Source: Polaromonas sp. (lineage in GTDB: Bacteria > Pseudomonadota > Gammaproteobacteria > Burkholderiales > Burkholderiaceae_C). From it: a stretch of 36,996 nucleotides of DNA. Where the stretch lies: the NCBI RefSeq assembly GCF_030680935.1, contig NZ_JAUXUP010000076.1, positions 1-36,996 of the forward strand, written 5' to 3'. The translations under genes and the position numbers were made by a program. Of the stretch, positions 25,235-34,826 are shown in pieces. The notes under the pieces were generated by a model, which was given only the letters and a program-made list of their open reading frames with translations, did no database searches and was not told the DNA's origin. Position 1 is the first letter of the stretch. The number at the start of each line of letters is the position of its first letter.

Positions 25235-26647
25235 ATGTCCGCCGTACTCTCCACCACCTCCGACCCCCGCTACAGCGCCGATCGTCAAATCGCGCAGCTG
25301 CGTGTTCCGCCGCACTCCATAGAAGGTGAATCCAGTGTGCTCGGTGGCCTGCTGCTCGACAACGGCGCCTGGGACCGCGTCGGTGACCTGTTGACCGACG
25401 AGGATTTTTACCGCTACGAACACAAGCTGATCTACGCCGCCGTGGGCGCACTGATCAACGCGACCAAGCCGGCGGACGTGATCACGGTGTACGAACACCT
25501 GCAAAACCAGGGCAAAGCCGACGAAGTGGGCGGCCTGGCTTACCTCAACTCGCTGGCTCAATACGTGCCCAGCGCGAGCAACATCCGGCGTTATGCCGAG
25601 ATCGTGCGTGAGCGCTCCATTTTGCGCAAGCTGGTGGCTGCCAGTGATGAGATCGCGACCAACGCCTTCAACCCGCAGGGCAAGGCGGTGGCCATGATCC
25701 TGGACGAGGCCGAGCAGAAGATCTTCAAGATCGGCGAGCAGGGCTCACGCATGAAGCAGGGTTTCCAGAGCATGGACACCCTGGTGGTGAGTTTGCTGGA
25801 CCGCGTCACCGAGATGTCGGAAAACCCGAATGACGTCACGGGCGTGCCCACCGGTTTTTACGACCTCGACAAGATGACCTCGGGTTTTCAGGCCGGCGAT
25901 CTGGTCATTCTCGCGGCCCGACCCTCCATGGGGAAAACCGCGCTGGCCATCAACATTGCCGAACACGTGGCACTTAACGAAGGTCTGCCAGTGGCGGTGT
26001 TCTCCATGGAGATGGGCGCCTCGCAACTCGCGGTGCGTATCGTCGGTTCCATTGGCCGTATCGACCAGACCCATTTGAGAACCGGCGCGCTGACCGACGA
26101 AGAGTGGCCGCGGCTGACCGAAGCCATAGAAAAACTGCGCAACATCTCACTGCACATCGACGAGACGCCCGGATTGACGGTCAGTGAGTTGCGCGCCAAC
26201 GCCAGGCGCCTGGCGCGGCAGTGCGGCAAGCTGGGCCTGATCGTGGTGGACTATTTGCAGCTGATGAGTGTGTCATCCAGCATGAGCGAAGAAAACCGCG
26301 CGACTGCCGTCGGCGAAATTTCACGCGGCCTGAAGATGCTGGCCAAAGAGCTGCAGTGCCCGGTGATTGCCCTGTCACAGCTGAGCCGGGGCGTCGAGTC
26401 ACGCACCGACAAGCGCCCCATGATGAGCGACCTGCGCGAGTCCGGCGCCATCGAGCAGGACGCCGACATCATCATGTTCATCTACCGCGATGAGTACTAC
26501 ACCAAAGACGCCTGCAAGGAACCCGGCGTGGCCGAGGTCATCATCAGCAAGCAGCGCAATGGCCCGACGGGCACGGTCAAACTGGCGTTTATCAGTCGCA
26601 TCACCAAGTTTGAGAGTTTGGCGCATGGGGGTGGTGGAGGTTTTTAG
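25235..26647 (+). CDS. dnaB: Replicative DNA helicase DnaB
   Basis: A 470-residue hexameric helicase of the replisome. The N-terminal domain (about 20-125) begins with VPPHSIEGESSVLGGLLLD and is followed by a linker helix. The RecA-like C-terminal domain has Walker A at ARPSMGKTALAINIA (about 227-241) and Walker B at LIVVDYLQLM. The DnaB motifs SQLSRGVESR and SDLRESGAIEQDADIIMF are intact. No intein is present. It is monocistronic behind its own promoter. Confidence 0.98.
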   Translation: MSAVLSTTSDPRYSADRQIAQLRVPPHSIEGESSVLGGLLLDNGAWDRVGDLLTDEDFYRYEHKLIYAAVGALINATKPADVITVYEHLQNQGKADEVGGLAYLNSLAQYVPSASNIRRYAEIVRERSILRKLVAASDEIATNAFNPQGKAVAMILDEAEQKIFKIGEQGSRMKQGFQSMDTLVVSLLDRVTEMSENPNDVTGVPTGFYDLDKMTSGFQAGDLVILAARPSMGKTALAINIAEHVALNEGLPVAVFSMEMGASQLAVRIVGSIGRIDQTHLRTGALTDEEWPRLTEAIEKLRNISLHIDETPGLTVSELRANARRLARQCGKLGLIVVDYLQLMSVSSSMSEENRATAVGEISRGLKMLAKELQCPVIALSQLSRGVESRTDKRPMMSDLRESGAIEQDADIIMFIYRDEYYTKDACKEPGVAEVIISKQRNGPTGTVKLAFISRITKFESLAHGGGGGF

Positions 26648-26659
26648 GCTGCGTTGAAA

Positions 26660-26716
26660 GAAATTTCGGCCCCCAGCCCAATACCCGCTTGCGCAAGCCG
26701 CTATCAAATAAATAGC
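26660..26716 (-). repeat. Dispersed 55-bp repeat, copy 5 (after dnaB, reverse)
   Basis: GCTAT (26700-26704), CAAATAA and ATAGC (26712-26716) form a perfect 5-7-5 hairpin. On the minus strand GGGCT follows 20 bases after the hairpin, then a G-run and CC, then AAATTT. It lies between dnaB and the convergent small gene. Confidence 0.8.
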
Positions 26717-26734
26717 AAACTCCGGCCTGGATTG

Positions 26735-27139
26735 TTATTCCAGATCCTCCATCGCCAGTATGTGGTACTTCTGGGCGTAAGAAAACGGCAGCGTTCTGAC
26801 CACCGACATGACGCGCTCGGTGTCCTTGTCAGACGCTGCATGCACCATGAGGCCGTGCTGCCCCTGGCGGGCCAGTTTGACGTATTTCTGCACGGTGGCG
26901 CCTTCTGTGCCGACCGAGGGAAGATCAACATCGGAGTCGCCATCGACGCGTCCGATCTCGCGCAGTATGGTTTCTGGCGGCAGCAGCATGATGGCGTCGT
27001 CGTCATAACCACCGCTCACCAGTTCACGCGCGGCTTGTTCTGCTTGCTGCGCGTCGGGGAACATGATGACGGCGTAACCGGTCGGGTAGAAGACCCCCGA
27101 CAGGGTCAACATCTTGGGGTGCAGGGCAAATGTTTTCAT
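26735..27139 (-). CDS. Conserved-looking hypothetical protein, 134 residues
   Basis: I do not recognise this family. From ATG 27139, with AGGA nine bases upstream, the protein has an alternating strand-helix pattern: TGYAVIMFPDAQQAEQAARE, then a GYDDDAIMLLPPETILREIG segment, then QGQHGLMVHAASDKDTERV. This resembles two ferredoxin-like halves and a small ligand-binding or regulatory fold. It is soluble, acidic and has no signal peptide. It is convergent with dnaB and upstream of nothing obvious on its strand. Confidence 0.7.
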   Translation of the reverse strand: MKTFALHPKMLTLSGVFYPTGYAVIMFPDAQQAEQAARELVSGGYDDDAIMLLPPETILREIGRVDGDSDVDLPSVGTEGATVQKYVKLARQGQHGLMVHAASDKDTERVMSVVRTLPFSYAQKYHILAMEDLE

Positions 27140-27260
27140 GGAGAATCCTTTTGGCTGAAGATTCACCATAAAAACATGCCTGCGGCGCCTTGTCTGTAGG
27201 CCGGTTCGCACAATTGCTGTGCAGCGCGGGCGCCCACAGCGGGTGTAGCCCTTCAAGGCA

Positions 27261-29078
27261 TCAAGGAAGCTCTTCGGTCTTGGCTGCCGGCTCTGACATC
27301 ACGCGGGCCGCGCTGGTCAGGCTGTCGATCAGCTGGTTGGCGAAGTAGCTGTTCTGGGTGTCGGGCTCCAGCGCGGCCATCACCAGATTGGCCAGGGGCT
27401 GGTTCAAGGGCACGTAGTAACTGCCTGCAGGGGCGTCGATGACGCCGCGCACCAAGGCGACCTCGGTTTTGACGATTTGCGCCGCATCGGTGATGCTGCC
27501 GCGCACATCCTGGCGAGCGCCTGCGGTGCGCGCTGTTTCGCGGTAAATATCGCCCAGCATGGAGCTGGGCTCCAGCACGCGCAACACCTGTACGCCATGC
27601 AGGCGCAAACGCTCTACCGCTGTTTTTGAGCTGGCAGACAGCCAGTAACCGCAGGGCCGCACGCGGGTTTTGAGCTTGCGCAGCGTCAGCGCTGAGTTCC
27701 ACTCCACCTTGAGTGGCTTGTCAGCGCCGCTGACCGGGTCCAGCATCAGCAGCTCGTACTGGGTCAGGGTAGGGCCGGCTTCCACGACGGCTTCTTCCTT
27801 GCAGGCCTGGGCGCTGAGCTCTTTTTCGATATAGGGCTGAAGTTGGCCCAGCTCGCTGGCGCGCTGGGCGGTGCTGGCCAGCACGCTGCCGATGGCCGTG
27901 ACATGGGTGTGCACCCGGCGCTGGATGTGCAGCCGGCCTATGCCCACGCCGCGGGTTTCAATCAGCAGGCTGACCGTGTTTTTCAGGCCGTTGACGTTGC
28001 GGCCGGTGTCCGGTTGCGTGCCACCCATGGAGATTTTTTTGTCGGCCAGGTCGGCCGAGGTGGTGTAGTACCACTCGGTGCTCAGGCCTTGCGCCCGCAG
28101 CGCGGCCAGCAGGGGGCGGCGGTACCACTCTTCAGATGCCTTGGTCAGAAACTCCGGTATGTTCGCGGTGGTCGCGTATTGCAGCAGGGCATCGTATTTC
28201 TGGATGGCATCAAACTTCTGCAAAAAGCGCCCTACCACGGTGTATTCGTGTGCATCCACGACCACCGTGGGGCGGTAGTCGCGCGCCAGTCGGGCCAGGG
28301 CTTGCGCCTCCGGCGTATTCAGCAGCAGGTGGTCGCGGTTCATGTCCAGCCCGCCGCTGGTTGCGCGTTTGCTGTCGGCGGAGCCATCGGGGTTGGCACG
28401 CGGCACGATGATCACATTGATGCGATCCAGCAGCGGCCGCAGCAGCCCCTGGGTCAATTCGCGCGCCACCACCAGCAGGGCTTCGCTGCCAGCGGGCTCG
28501 TCGCCATGTTGCTGACCCAGTAACAGCACGGTGGGGCGGTCCGACGCCAGCAGTGCCGCAGCATCTGTGCCCGCGGCGCGAGTCAACACCAGGGCCTCCA
28601 TGGCTGTACCGCGTTGCGACTGACCCATACTCAGAACGGATGCTTTGAGGCCCGGCACGCTGGGCGCCGAAGCGCTCAGGTCGCGCAGCCAGGTCTGGAT
28701 TTCTGCATTGGATGTAAAGCTGCTGCGGCCCTCCTGCAGACCCGGCGTGCTGTAAACGACAGAAGGCGCAGGAAAGCGGGCAGCAACGGCCGCGTTATAG
28801 GGCGCTTCGGCGACCGGCACCCCGACGACTGTCGGGCGAGAAGGTATCGGCTGGGCCACCGCTACAGTTGCCGGGACAGGCGCCGCAGCAGGGGCGGGTG
28901 CCGGGGCGGATGGGGGTGCGGTGCCCTGCGCCGGCCACGGTGGCAGCGGCACCGAGGTGCAGGCACCCAGCGAGACGAGCAGCGACAGCAGCAAGAACGC
29001 GCCAGGCTTGCGGCGGCGGGCAGCAGCTCCGGTTCGTGGGGCGGTGATCTTGAGGCGGGGGGGGGCAGGCATGGTCAT
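27261..29078 (-). CDS. M14-family zinc carboxypeptidase, predicted lipoprotein
   Basis: A long (about 605-residue) peptidase with a basic N terminus, a hydrophobic core and lipobox LGAC, then a Pro/Ala-rich linker of about 50 residues. The M14 zinc motif HxxE is in GQQHGDEPAGSE, the substrate-binding arginine/asparagine region in NVIIVPRANPDG, the second histidine ligand in VVDAHEYT and the catalytic glutamate in LIETRGVGIG. It probably acts in the periplasm or outer membrane on peptides or peptidoglycan. The C-terminal 200 or so residues are extra to the peptidase domain. I chose the ATG at 29078; 29123 is the longer alternative. It is divergent from dusA. Confidence 0.88.
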   Translation of the reverse strand: MTMPAPPRLKITAPRTGAAARRRKPGAFLLLSLLVSLGACTSVPLPPWPAQGTAPPSAPAPAPAAAPVPATVAVAQPIPSRPTVVGVPVAEAPYNAAVAARFPAPSVVYSTPGLQEGRSSFTSNAEIQTWLRDLSASAPSVPGLKASVLSMGQSQRGTAMEALVLTRAAGTDAAALLASDRPTVLLLGQQHGDEPAGSEALLVVARELTQGLLRPLLDRINVIIVPRANPDGSADSKRATSGGLDMNRDHLLLNTPEAQALARLARDYRPTVVVDAHEYTVVGRFLQKFDAIQKYDALLQYATTANIPEFLTKASEEWYRRPLLAALRAQGLSTEWYYTTSADLADKKISMGGTQPDTGRNVNGLKNTVSLLIETRGVGIGRLHIQRRVHTHVTAIGSVLASTAQRASELGQLQPYIEKELSAQACKEEAVVEAGPTLTQYELLMLDPVSGADKPLKVEWNSALTLRKLKTRVRPCGYWLSASSKTAVERLRLHGVQVLRVLEPSSMLGDIYRETARTAGARQDVRGSITDAAQIVKTEVALVRGVIDAPAGSYYVPLNQPLANLVMAALEPDTQNSYFANQLIDSLTSAARVMSEPAAKTEELP

Positions 29079-29216
29079 GGCAAGGGTGTGAAATGGGCGA
29101 AAGCGTACGCAGATGCTGGGCATGCACCATTATCCCGCCTGTCGCCACAGAGCGCGTGTGTTGTGGGGAATGCCGTGACAGGCCCACGCGCCTGCGCATG
29201 AGAAAATACGGGTTAC

Positions 29217-30272
29217 ATGCAAGTCGAACCTCCTCTTCCGCCCACAGACCCCAGCCTTCGCCCAGCGCACCGGCTCAGCGTGGCGCCCATGATGGACTGG
29301 ACTGACCGGCATTGCCGCTACTTTCATCGTCTGTTGTCACGCCATGCCTTGCTGTACACGGAAATGGTCACGACCGGCGCCCTGGTGCACGGCGATGTGG
29401 CACGGCATTTGCGCTTCAACGCCGAAGAACACCCGGTGGCGCTGCAACTGGGTGGCAGTGAACCTGCCGACCTGGCGCATTGCGCTCAATTGGGCGAGCA
29501 ATGGGGCTATGACGAGATCAATCTGAACTGCGGTTGCCCCAGCGAACGTGTGCAGCGCGGGGCTTTTGGCGCCTGCCTGATGGCCGAGCCGCAGCTGGTG
29601 GCCGACTGTGTGAAAGCCATGGTGGATGTGGTGGACGTGCCGGTCACAGTCAAACACCGCATCGGCATCGACAAGACTGAAAGTTACGAATTCGTGCGGG
29701 ATTTCGTGGGAGCCGTCAGCGAAGCCGGTTGCCAAACCTTCATCGTGCATGCGCGCAACGCCTGGCTGCAGGGCCTGTCGCCCAAAGAAAACCGCGAAGT
29801 GCCGCCTCTGCGTTACGAGCTGGTTTACCGGCTCAAGCGCGAATTCCCTGCGCTGGTTATTGTGATCAACGGCGGCATCACCACCGGCGAACAGGTGGCT
29901 GCTCAATTGCGCGAGCTTGATGGAGTGATGGTCGGCAGAGAGGCCTATCACAACCCCTGGTGGCTGGCCTCCTGGGATGAAGGCTTTTTTGACGCCGCTC
30001 CGGCTGGTCAGACCCGGGAGTCGGTCGAATCACAGATGGTGGATTACATGGCAAGGCAGGCTGTCGAGCATGGCACTCCCTGGCCGTCGATTGCGCGCCA
30101 CATGCTCGGCCTGCGCCATGGTCTGCCGGGATCGCGGCGCTGGCGCCAGGTCTGGAGCGACCACAAGCTCAAGACCCTGCACCCGCGCGAGGTGATGGCG
30201 CTGGCCCATGCACCCGCATGGGCAAGTGAAGTTGGCACCTCGCGGCCAGTGACCGATCTGGCGCATGCCTGA
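29217..30272 (+). CDS. dusA: tRNA-dihydrouridine(20/20a) synthase DusA
   Basis: A 351-residue FMN enzyme reducing uridine in the tRNA D-loop. VAPMMDWTDRHCRYFHRLLS is the DusA signature. The catalytic cysteine is in NLNCGCPSERVQ, followed by GAFGACLM. FMN-binding segments include TVKHRIGID, FIVHARNAWLQGLSPKENR and INGGITTGEQ. The subgroup DusA (not B or C) is set by these motifs. The start of the transporter gene lies inside its last codons. Confidence 0.96.
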   Translation: MQVEPPLPPTDPSLRPAHRLSVAPMMDWTDRHCRYFHRLLSRHALLYTEMVTTGALVHGDVARHLRFNAEEHPVALQLGGSEPADLAHCAQLGEQWGYDEINLNCGCPSERVQRGAFGACLMAEPQLVADCVKAMVDVVDVPVTVKHRIGIDKTESYEFVRDFVGAVSEAGCQTFIVHARNAWLQGLSPKENREVPPLRYELVYRLKREFPALVIVINGGITTGEQVAAQLRELDGVMVGREAYHNPWWLASWDEGFFDAAPAGQTRESVESQMVDYMARQAVEHGTPWPSIARHMLGLRHGLPGSRRWRQVWSDHKLKTLHPREVMALAHAPAWASEVGTSRPVTDLAHA

Positions 30273-31194
30273 GACCGTGCAGCGCGAAACGCGGCTGGCG
30301 TTGTTGCTGTTGTGGCTGGTGCCTGCACTGTGGGCCGTCAACTACATCGTGGCGCGCAAGGCGCCCGGTGTGATTGGTCCCTACATGCTGGCGCTGGGTC
30401 GCTGGGGTCTGGCCGCGCTGATTCTGGTGTTGATCAGCCGCGCCGAGTTATGGCGCGAGCGCGAATCCATCGCCCGCGCCTGGCGGCAATACCTGGTGCT
30501 GGGCACTTTGGGCATGCTGATTTGTGGTGCTTGGGTGTATGAGGGTGCGCGCTCGACTGGCGCGATGAATATTGCGCTGATTTATTCTGCGTCGCCGGTG
30601 CTGATCAGCCTGGGCGCCATGTGGTGGCTGGGCGAGGGTTTTGGTGCGCGCAAGGCCGCGGGTGTGTTTCTGGCGCTGGCGGGTGTGGTGCATGTGGTGG
30701 TCAAGGGCCACTGGACGGCTTTGGGCGATGTGCAGTTTGTCGCGGGGGATGCCTGGATTCTGGCCGCCACGGTGTCGTGGGCGGCTTACGCGCTGCTGCA
30801 AAAACGATGGCCCAGCCCCCTGGGTGCCACCGCGCGTCTCGCCGCGATATGCCTGGGCGGCACCCTGGTCCTGTTGCCGCCGGCGCTCTGGGAAGCCACG
30901 CGGCCGGGTGCTGATGTGCTCGGTGGGCAAGCGCTGGTGCTGGTGGTAACGGCTGCCCTGATCCCCGGCGTGGGGGCCTACTGGATTTATGGCTGGGCGC
31001 AAAAAATCCTGGGGGCCAGCCGGGTGGCGGTAGCGCTGTATCTGGGCCCGCTTTACGCGGCGGCTGCGGCCTGGGGGCTGCTTGGTGAACCGCCGGGCTG
31101 GCACCACGCGGTGGGAGCGCTGCTGATCCTGCCTGGCGTGTTTCTTGTCACGCGGCCCATCAGGTCGGCGGCTCCGTCACTACCGCGTTCCTGA
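30265..31194 (+). CDS. EamA/DMT-superfamily transporter
   Basis: A 309-residue protein with ten predicted transmembrane helices arranged as two EamA repeats of five. The first repeat starts LLLLWLVPALWAVNYIVARKA and the second near AWILAATVSWAAYALLQKRW. The motif YLGPLYAAAAAWGLLGEPP is typical of the last helices of EamA exporters. It overlaps dusA by 8 bases. The substrate cannot be deduced. Confidence 0.92.
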   Translation: MPETVQRETRLALLLLWLVPALWAVNYIVARKAPGVIGPYMLALGRWGLAALILVLISRAELWRERESIARAWRQYLVLGTLGMLICGAWVYEGARSTGAMNIALIYSASPVLISLGAMWWLGEGFGARKAAGVFLALAGVVHVVVKGHWTALGDVQFVAGDAWILAATVSWAAYALLQKRWPSPLGATARLAAICLGGTLVLLPPALWEATRPGADVLGGQALVLVVTAALIPGVGAYWIYGWAQKILGASRVAVALYLGPLYAAAAAWGLLGEPPGWHHAVGALLILPGVFLVTRPIRSAAPSLPRS

Positions 31195-31210
31195 GCCCTT
31201 GGAGATGTTG

Positions 31211-31227
31211 GGCGGCGCGATGCCGCC
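31211..31227. other. Hairpin in convergent gap, weak terminator candidate
   Basis: GGCGGC and GCCGCC pair around GCGAT in the 54-base gap between the EamA and BASS genes. There is no T-run, so termination is doubtful. Confidence 0.3.
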
Positions 31228-31248
31228 TCACTCTCTGCGCTGCCAAGC

Positions 31249-32157
31249 CTAGGCCGCAACCAGTCGCACCTTGGCAGCATCGCGTGCCAAGGCCTCCCGG
31301 GTGGCGTTGGCGCGGAACCAGACGGTCACCAGTGAACTGCTCAAGACGATAAAGAGGCTGTACAGCACAGGTATCAAGAGCACCTGTTGCTGCATCTCCC
31401 CAGTGAATGTCAGAGACACAATGAGCACGGCGAGCGGGCCATTCTGAATGCCTGTTTCCAGGCTGATGGTGCGGGAGCGGTTGCTGTCTTGCTTGAGGGC
31501 GCGCGCCAGCCAGTACCCCAGCAGCATGCCGAACAAACCCAGCCCGATCGCGACAAAGAAGACCTGCCATGGGGTTGAAAGCAGCAACTGGTAGTTGCGG
31601 GGCACCCAGGAGACCACCAGAAAAAGAATCACGAGAATGCCCAGCATGGAGCCGATCAGCTCAATGGTAGCCCCGATGTTGGGGTTGAGCTTGCGCAAAA
31701 ACATGCCCAGCAGGGTGGGGACCAGAAGCACCACGAGCACCTGCGCCACATTGGCCGCAGGGATGGCAAAGGCGCCGGTTACGCCAGCGAGCCCGCTGTA
31801 AAAAGCGATAAGCGCTGGTACGGCGGCGACAGCAATCAGGGTCGACACGCTCGTCATCATGATGGACAGCGCAAGGGCCCCCTTGCTGAAATAGGTGAAG
31901 ATGTTGGAAGTCGTTCCGCCCGGCATGCAACCCATCAGGATCAGGCCGACCGCCAGCGCTGGCGGCAAGCTGAGCAGCACTGCCATCAGGTAGGCAATGA
32001 AAGGCATGATGCCGTACTGGCAGAGAATGCCAACCATGACGCCCTTTGGTTTGCGAAAGGCGATCAGGAAATCCCGAAAAGTGAGGCTGGCGCCCATGCC
32101 GAGCATGATCACCATCATCATGACGCCGAGCAGTTTGGTTTCTAGTGGAGTAAGCAT
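31249..32157 (-). CDS. Bile acid:sodium symporter (BASS) family protein
   Basis: A 302-residue polytopic protein with about nine or ten transmembrane helices. The motif GCMPGGTTSNIFTYFSKGALALS is the sodium-site signature of BASS/SBF transporters, and the second repeat contains ETGIQNGPLAVLIV. Bacterial members carry organic anions, including pantoate and 2-keto acids. It follows fadD by 28 bases on the same strand, so it may be co-transcribed with it. Confidence 0.92.
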   Translation of the reverse strand: MLTPLETKLLGVMMMVIMLGMGASLTFRDFLIAFRKPKGVMVGILCQYGIMPFIAYLMAVLLSLPPALAVGLILMGCMPGGTTSNIFTYFSKGALALSIMMTSVSTLIAVAAVPALIAFYSGLAGVTGAFAIPAANVAQVLVVLLVPTLLGMFLRKLNPNIGATIELIGSMLGILVILFLVVSWVPRNYQLLLSTPWQVFFVAIGLGLFGMLLGYWLARALKQDSNRSRTISLETGIQNGPLAVLIVSLTFTGEMQQQVLLIPVLYSLFIVLSSSLVTVWFRANATREALARDAAKVRLVAA

Positions 32158-32185
32158 GCTTCTATATTCCAGTGTTCTCGTTTTT

Positions 32186-33967
32186 TTAGCGGGCAGTGGC
32201 CGATTGCCGGGCGTGCTCCGCCTTGACTTCGGCCTTCAAATCCTTGCGCAGGATTTTTCCGATCGGTGATTTGGGAAGCTCATCCCTGAAAACAATGGAC
32301 TTCGGAATCTTGTAGTCCGTCAGCAGGCTCTTGCAGTGCGCGATGACCATCTCCTGCGTGAGCTCACCTTCGAATTCCGGGTTCTTGACGACGTAGGCGC
32401 GCACGGCTTCTCCCGAGCGCAGGTCGGGAATGCCGACCACCGCAGCCTCGAAGATGGCCTCCAGCTTTGACAGGGCTTCTTCGATCTCATTGGGGTAGAC
32501 GTTGAAGCCCGATACCAGGACCAGATCTTTCTTGCGGTCCACGATGCGGAAGAAGCCGCTTTCATCCATCACGGCAACATCACCCGTGTACAGCCAGCCG
32601 TCCTTGAGTACCTGCGCTGTGTCCTCTGGCCGCTGCCAGTACCCCAGCATGGTTTGCGGGCCGCGCACCGCCAGCTCGCCCGGCTGACCTGCCGGCGTGA
32701 GGTTGCCATCGTCCGCAACCAGCCGGACTTCACAACCCGGCACGGGGATGCCGATGCTGTCGGCCCTGGCGGTGCCGTTCATGGGATTGAAGGTGATGAC
32801 GGGTGAGGTCTCGGTCAGGCCGTAGCCCTCGGCCACGCGCGTGCCCGTCATGGCTTGCCATCGTGCCGCCACCGCGCTGTGCAGCGCCGTACCGCCGGCA
32901 ATGGCTGCCTTCAGGTGTTTTGGCGGAAATGCGCTGAACCACTCCTCGTTCATCAGGCCGTTGAACAGGGTGTTGACCCCGGTGATCCAGGTGATCGGGT
33001 AGTTCTCGATGGCCCGCTGCAGGTTTTGCACCGGCCGGGGCGTCGGCACCAGGATGTTGCGCGCGCCGATGTCGAAAAATGTCAGCAGGTTGGCGGTGAA
33101 TGCGAAGACGTGGTACAGCGGGAGTGCGGTCAGCACGCATTCTTCGCTCCCGTCCTGGGCGTTCATGTGCGATCGGCCCATGGCCAGCACCTGGTCCACA
33201 TTGGCGAGCAGGTTGGCGTGGCTGAGCATGGCGCCTTTGCTCACGCCGGTGGTGCCGCCGGTGTACTGCAATGCCGCCACACTGCCTGCGGGAATATGTT
33301 CCCACCAGGACTTCGCGCCGCCGTCGGGGGGCAGGGCGACGCGTCCTGCCTCCAATGCCGCCGACAGGCGTTCGATGGGAACTGCCAGCCGGGGCACGGG
33401 CGGCAGTGTCTTGCTCCACACTTTCTGGACGCCGCGCACCACCATGTTTGGGATGGCGGGAAACATCTCGGACACGCCGGCCAGCACGACACGCTGGATG
33501 CCCGTTTTGGGTACCACTTCTGCCAGTTTGTCTGAAAACATGTCAACGACCACCAACACGCTGGCCCCGGAGTCATTGAACTGATGAATCATTTCGCTGG
33601 GCGTGTACAGCGGATTGGTATTGACGAGGACACAACCTGCCTTGAACACGCCGAATGCCACCACCGGGTACGACAGGGAATTGGGCAACTGCACGGCCAC
33701 GCGGTCGCCGGCTTCAAGGCCGCAAACACCGCGCAGGTAGCCCGCAAAGGCGTCCGAGAGTTCGTCCACCTCGGCGTAGCCGAGGCTGCCATTCATGCCG
33801 TTCCCCACCACGCAGGTGAAGGCGGTGCGCTTTTCAAAACGGCTGCAGGCCTCACTGACCAGGTGGGCCAGGTTCTTGTAGCGGATGCCGGGCAGTTCGG
33901 CCTTGATGTGCTCGCCGTATGCAGCTTGCCAGGGTTTGTCGTCGTAGATCGACTTCGCAGCGGTCAT
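32186..33967 (-). CDS. fadD: Long-chain fatty acid-CoA ligase
   Basis: A 593-residue AMP-binding enzyme activating fatty acids to acyl-CoA. The P-loop-like motif YTGGTTGVSKGAMLSHANL is near 233-251, followed by YGLTETSPV, the adenylate-binding YTGDVAVMDESG and the C-terminal lysine motif PIGKILRKDLK. The N-terminal pattern PWQAAYGEHIKAELP and overall length match FadD. Proximity to the FCD regulator and methylmalonyl-CoA mutase suggests lipid or odd-chain fatty acid catabolism. Confidence 0.94.
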   Translation of the reverse strand: MTAAKSIYDDKPWQAAYGEHIKAELPGIRYKNLAHLVSEACSRFEKRTAFTCVVGNGMNGSLGYAEVDELSDAFAGYLRGVCGLEAGDRVAVQLPNSLSYPVVAFGVFKAGCVLVNTNPLYTPSEMIHQFNDSGASVLVVVDMFSDKLAEVVPKTGIQRVVLAGVSEMFPAIPNMVVRGVQKVWSKTLPPVPRLAVPIERLSAALEAGRVALPPDGGAKSWWEHIPAGSVAALQYTGGTTGVSKGAMLSHANLLANVDQVLAMGRSHMNAQDGSEECVLTALPLYHVFAFTANLLTFFDIGARNILVPTPRPVQNLQRAIENYPITWITGVNTLFNGLMNEEWFSAFPPKHLKAAIAGGTALHSAVAARWQAMTGTRVAEGYGLTETSPVITFNPMNGTARADSIGIPVPGCEVRLVADDGNLTPAGQPGELAVRGPQTMLGYWQRPEDTAQVLKDGWLYTGDVAVMDESGFFRIVDRKKDLVLVSGFNVYPNEIEEALSKLEAIFEAAVVGIPDLRSGEAVRAYVVKNPEFEGELTQEMVIAHCKSLLTDYKIPKSIVFRDELPKSPIGKILRKDLKAEVKAEHARQSATAR

Positions 33968-34131
33968 CCAGCTTCCTCTCGTTACAAAAGCTTCGGATTG
34001 TGCTGGTCACTGGGGTAACCGCGACTCCGGCTTAACCCGGTGTTCGAATTGACTCTCCAATCTAAAAGGGCGTGCGTTCTTGTGCTACCCGAATGCAAAA
34101 CTCAAACTGCGGGCGCAGCGCGCGGATGCGG

Positions 34132-34767
34132 TCAGCCTGCCGCCGCAAGCCCGTTTGCAAAATGGGCCTGCATTTTTTTTGCGGCAAGCAGGCCATTTCG
34201 GGCCGCGAGGGCGTCCATGATGGCGCGGTGTTCGGCCAGCGACTCTTCGATTCGTCCAGCCTTGAGCAGCGAGTTGTGCCGGTTGAGTTTCATCACCTTG
34301 CGCAGGTCGGCCACCATCTGGTCGCGCCAACGGTTGTTGGCAATTTCCAGCATACGCATGTGAAAGGCCTCATTGATCTGGAAGAAGCGTTCGCGGTCAG
34401 CGGTGGCTTTCTCAAGGTCCTTGTGCAGGGCTTGCAACTCCTTGATCTGGGCGTCGGTGGCCTGAGTGGCCACCACACTCGCGGCGTCGCTTTCCAGCAA
34501 AGCCAGCAGGTGGTAGACGTCACTCAGGTCACGCTCGGAAACCTCCGTGACATAAGCGCCGCGCCTCACCTTCATCGTGACCAGGCCTTCCGTGGCCAGC
34601 ACCTTTAAAGCCTCGCGCAGCGGAGTGCGGCTGATGCCATATTCTTCGGCTAGCTTGAGCTCGTCAATCCAGCTGCCCGGGGTCAGTTCACGGTTGAAAA
34701 TGCGCTGGCGCAAGAGCTCGGCGACCTCTTCATAGAGTGCGCGGGGGGTCAGGGAAACAGCGGCCAT
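34132..34767 (-). CDS. GntR-family transcriptional regulator, FCD (FadR-like) subgroup
   Basis: A 211-residue repressor or activator. The winged-helix domain (about 8-75) contains LAEEYGISRTPLREALKVLATEGLV. The FCD effector domain (about 80-205) has three histidines suited to metal or ligand binding, in NEAFHMRML, LAEHRAIMDAL and MQAHFANGL. It is divergent from the methylmalonyl-CoA mutase gene, its likely target. The effector is unknown; an acyl-CoA, organic acid or propionate-related metabolite is plausible. Confidence 0.93.
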   Translation of the reverse strand: MAAVSLTPRALYEEVAELLRQRIFNRELTPGSWIDELKLAEEYGISRTPLREALKVLATEGLVTMKVRRGAYVTEVSERDLSDVYHLLALLESDAASVVATQATDAQIKELQALHKDLEKATADRERFFQINEAFHMRMLEIANNRWRDQMVADLRKVMKLNRHNSLLKAGRIEESLAEHRAIMDALAARNGLLAAKKMQAHFANGLAAAG

Positions 34768-34826
34768 GGTCTTCGCGGGTTGGGTAAAAGCACTGGTTTC
34801 GGCAGATTCTGCCCGAAATTGAATTT

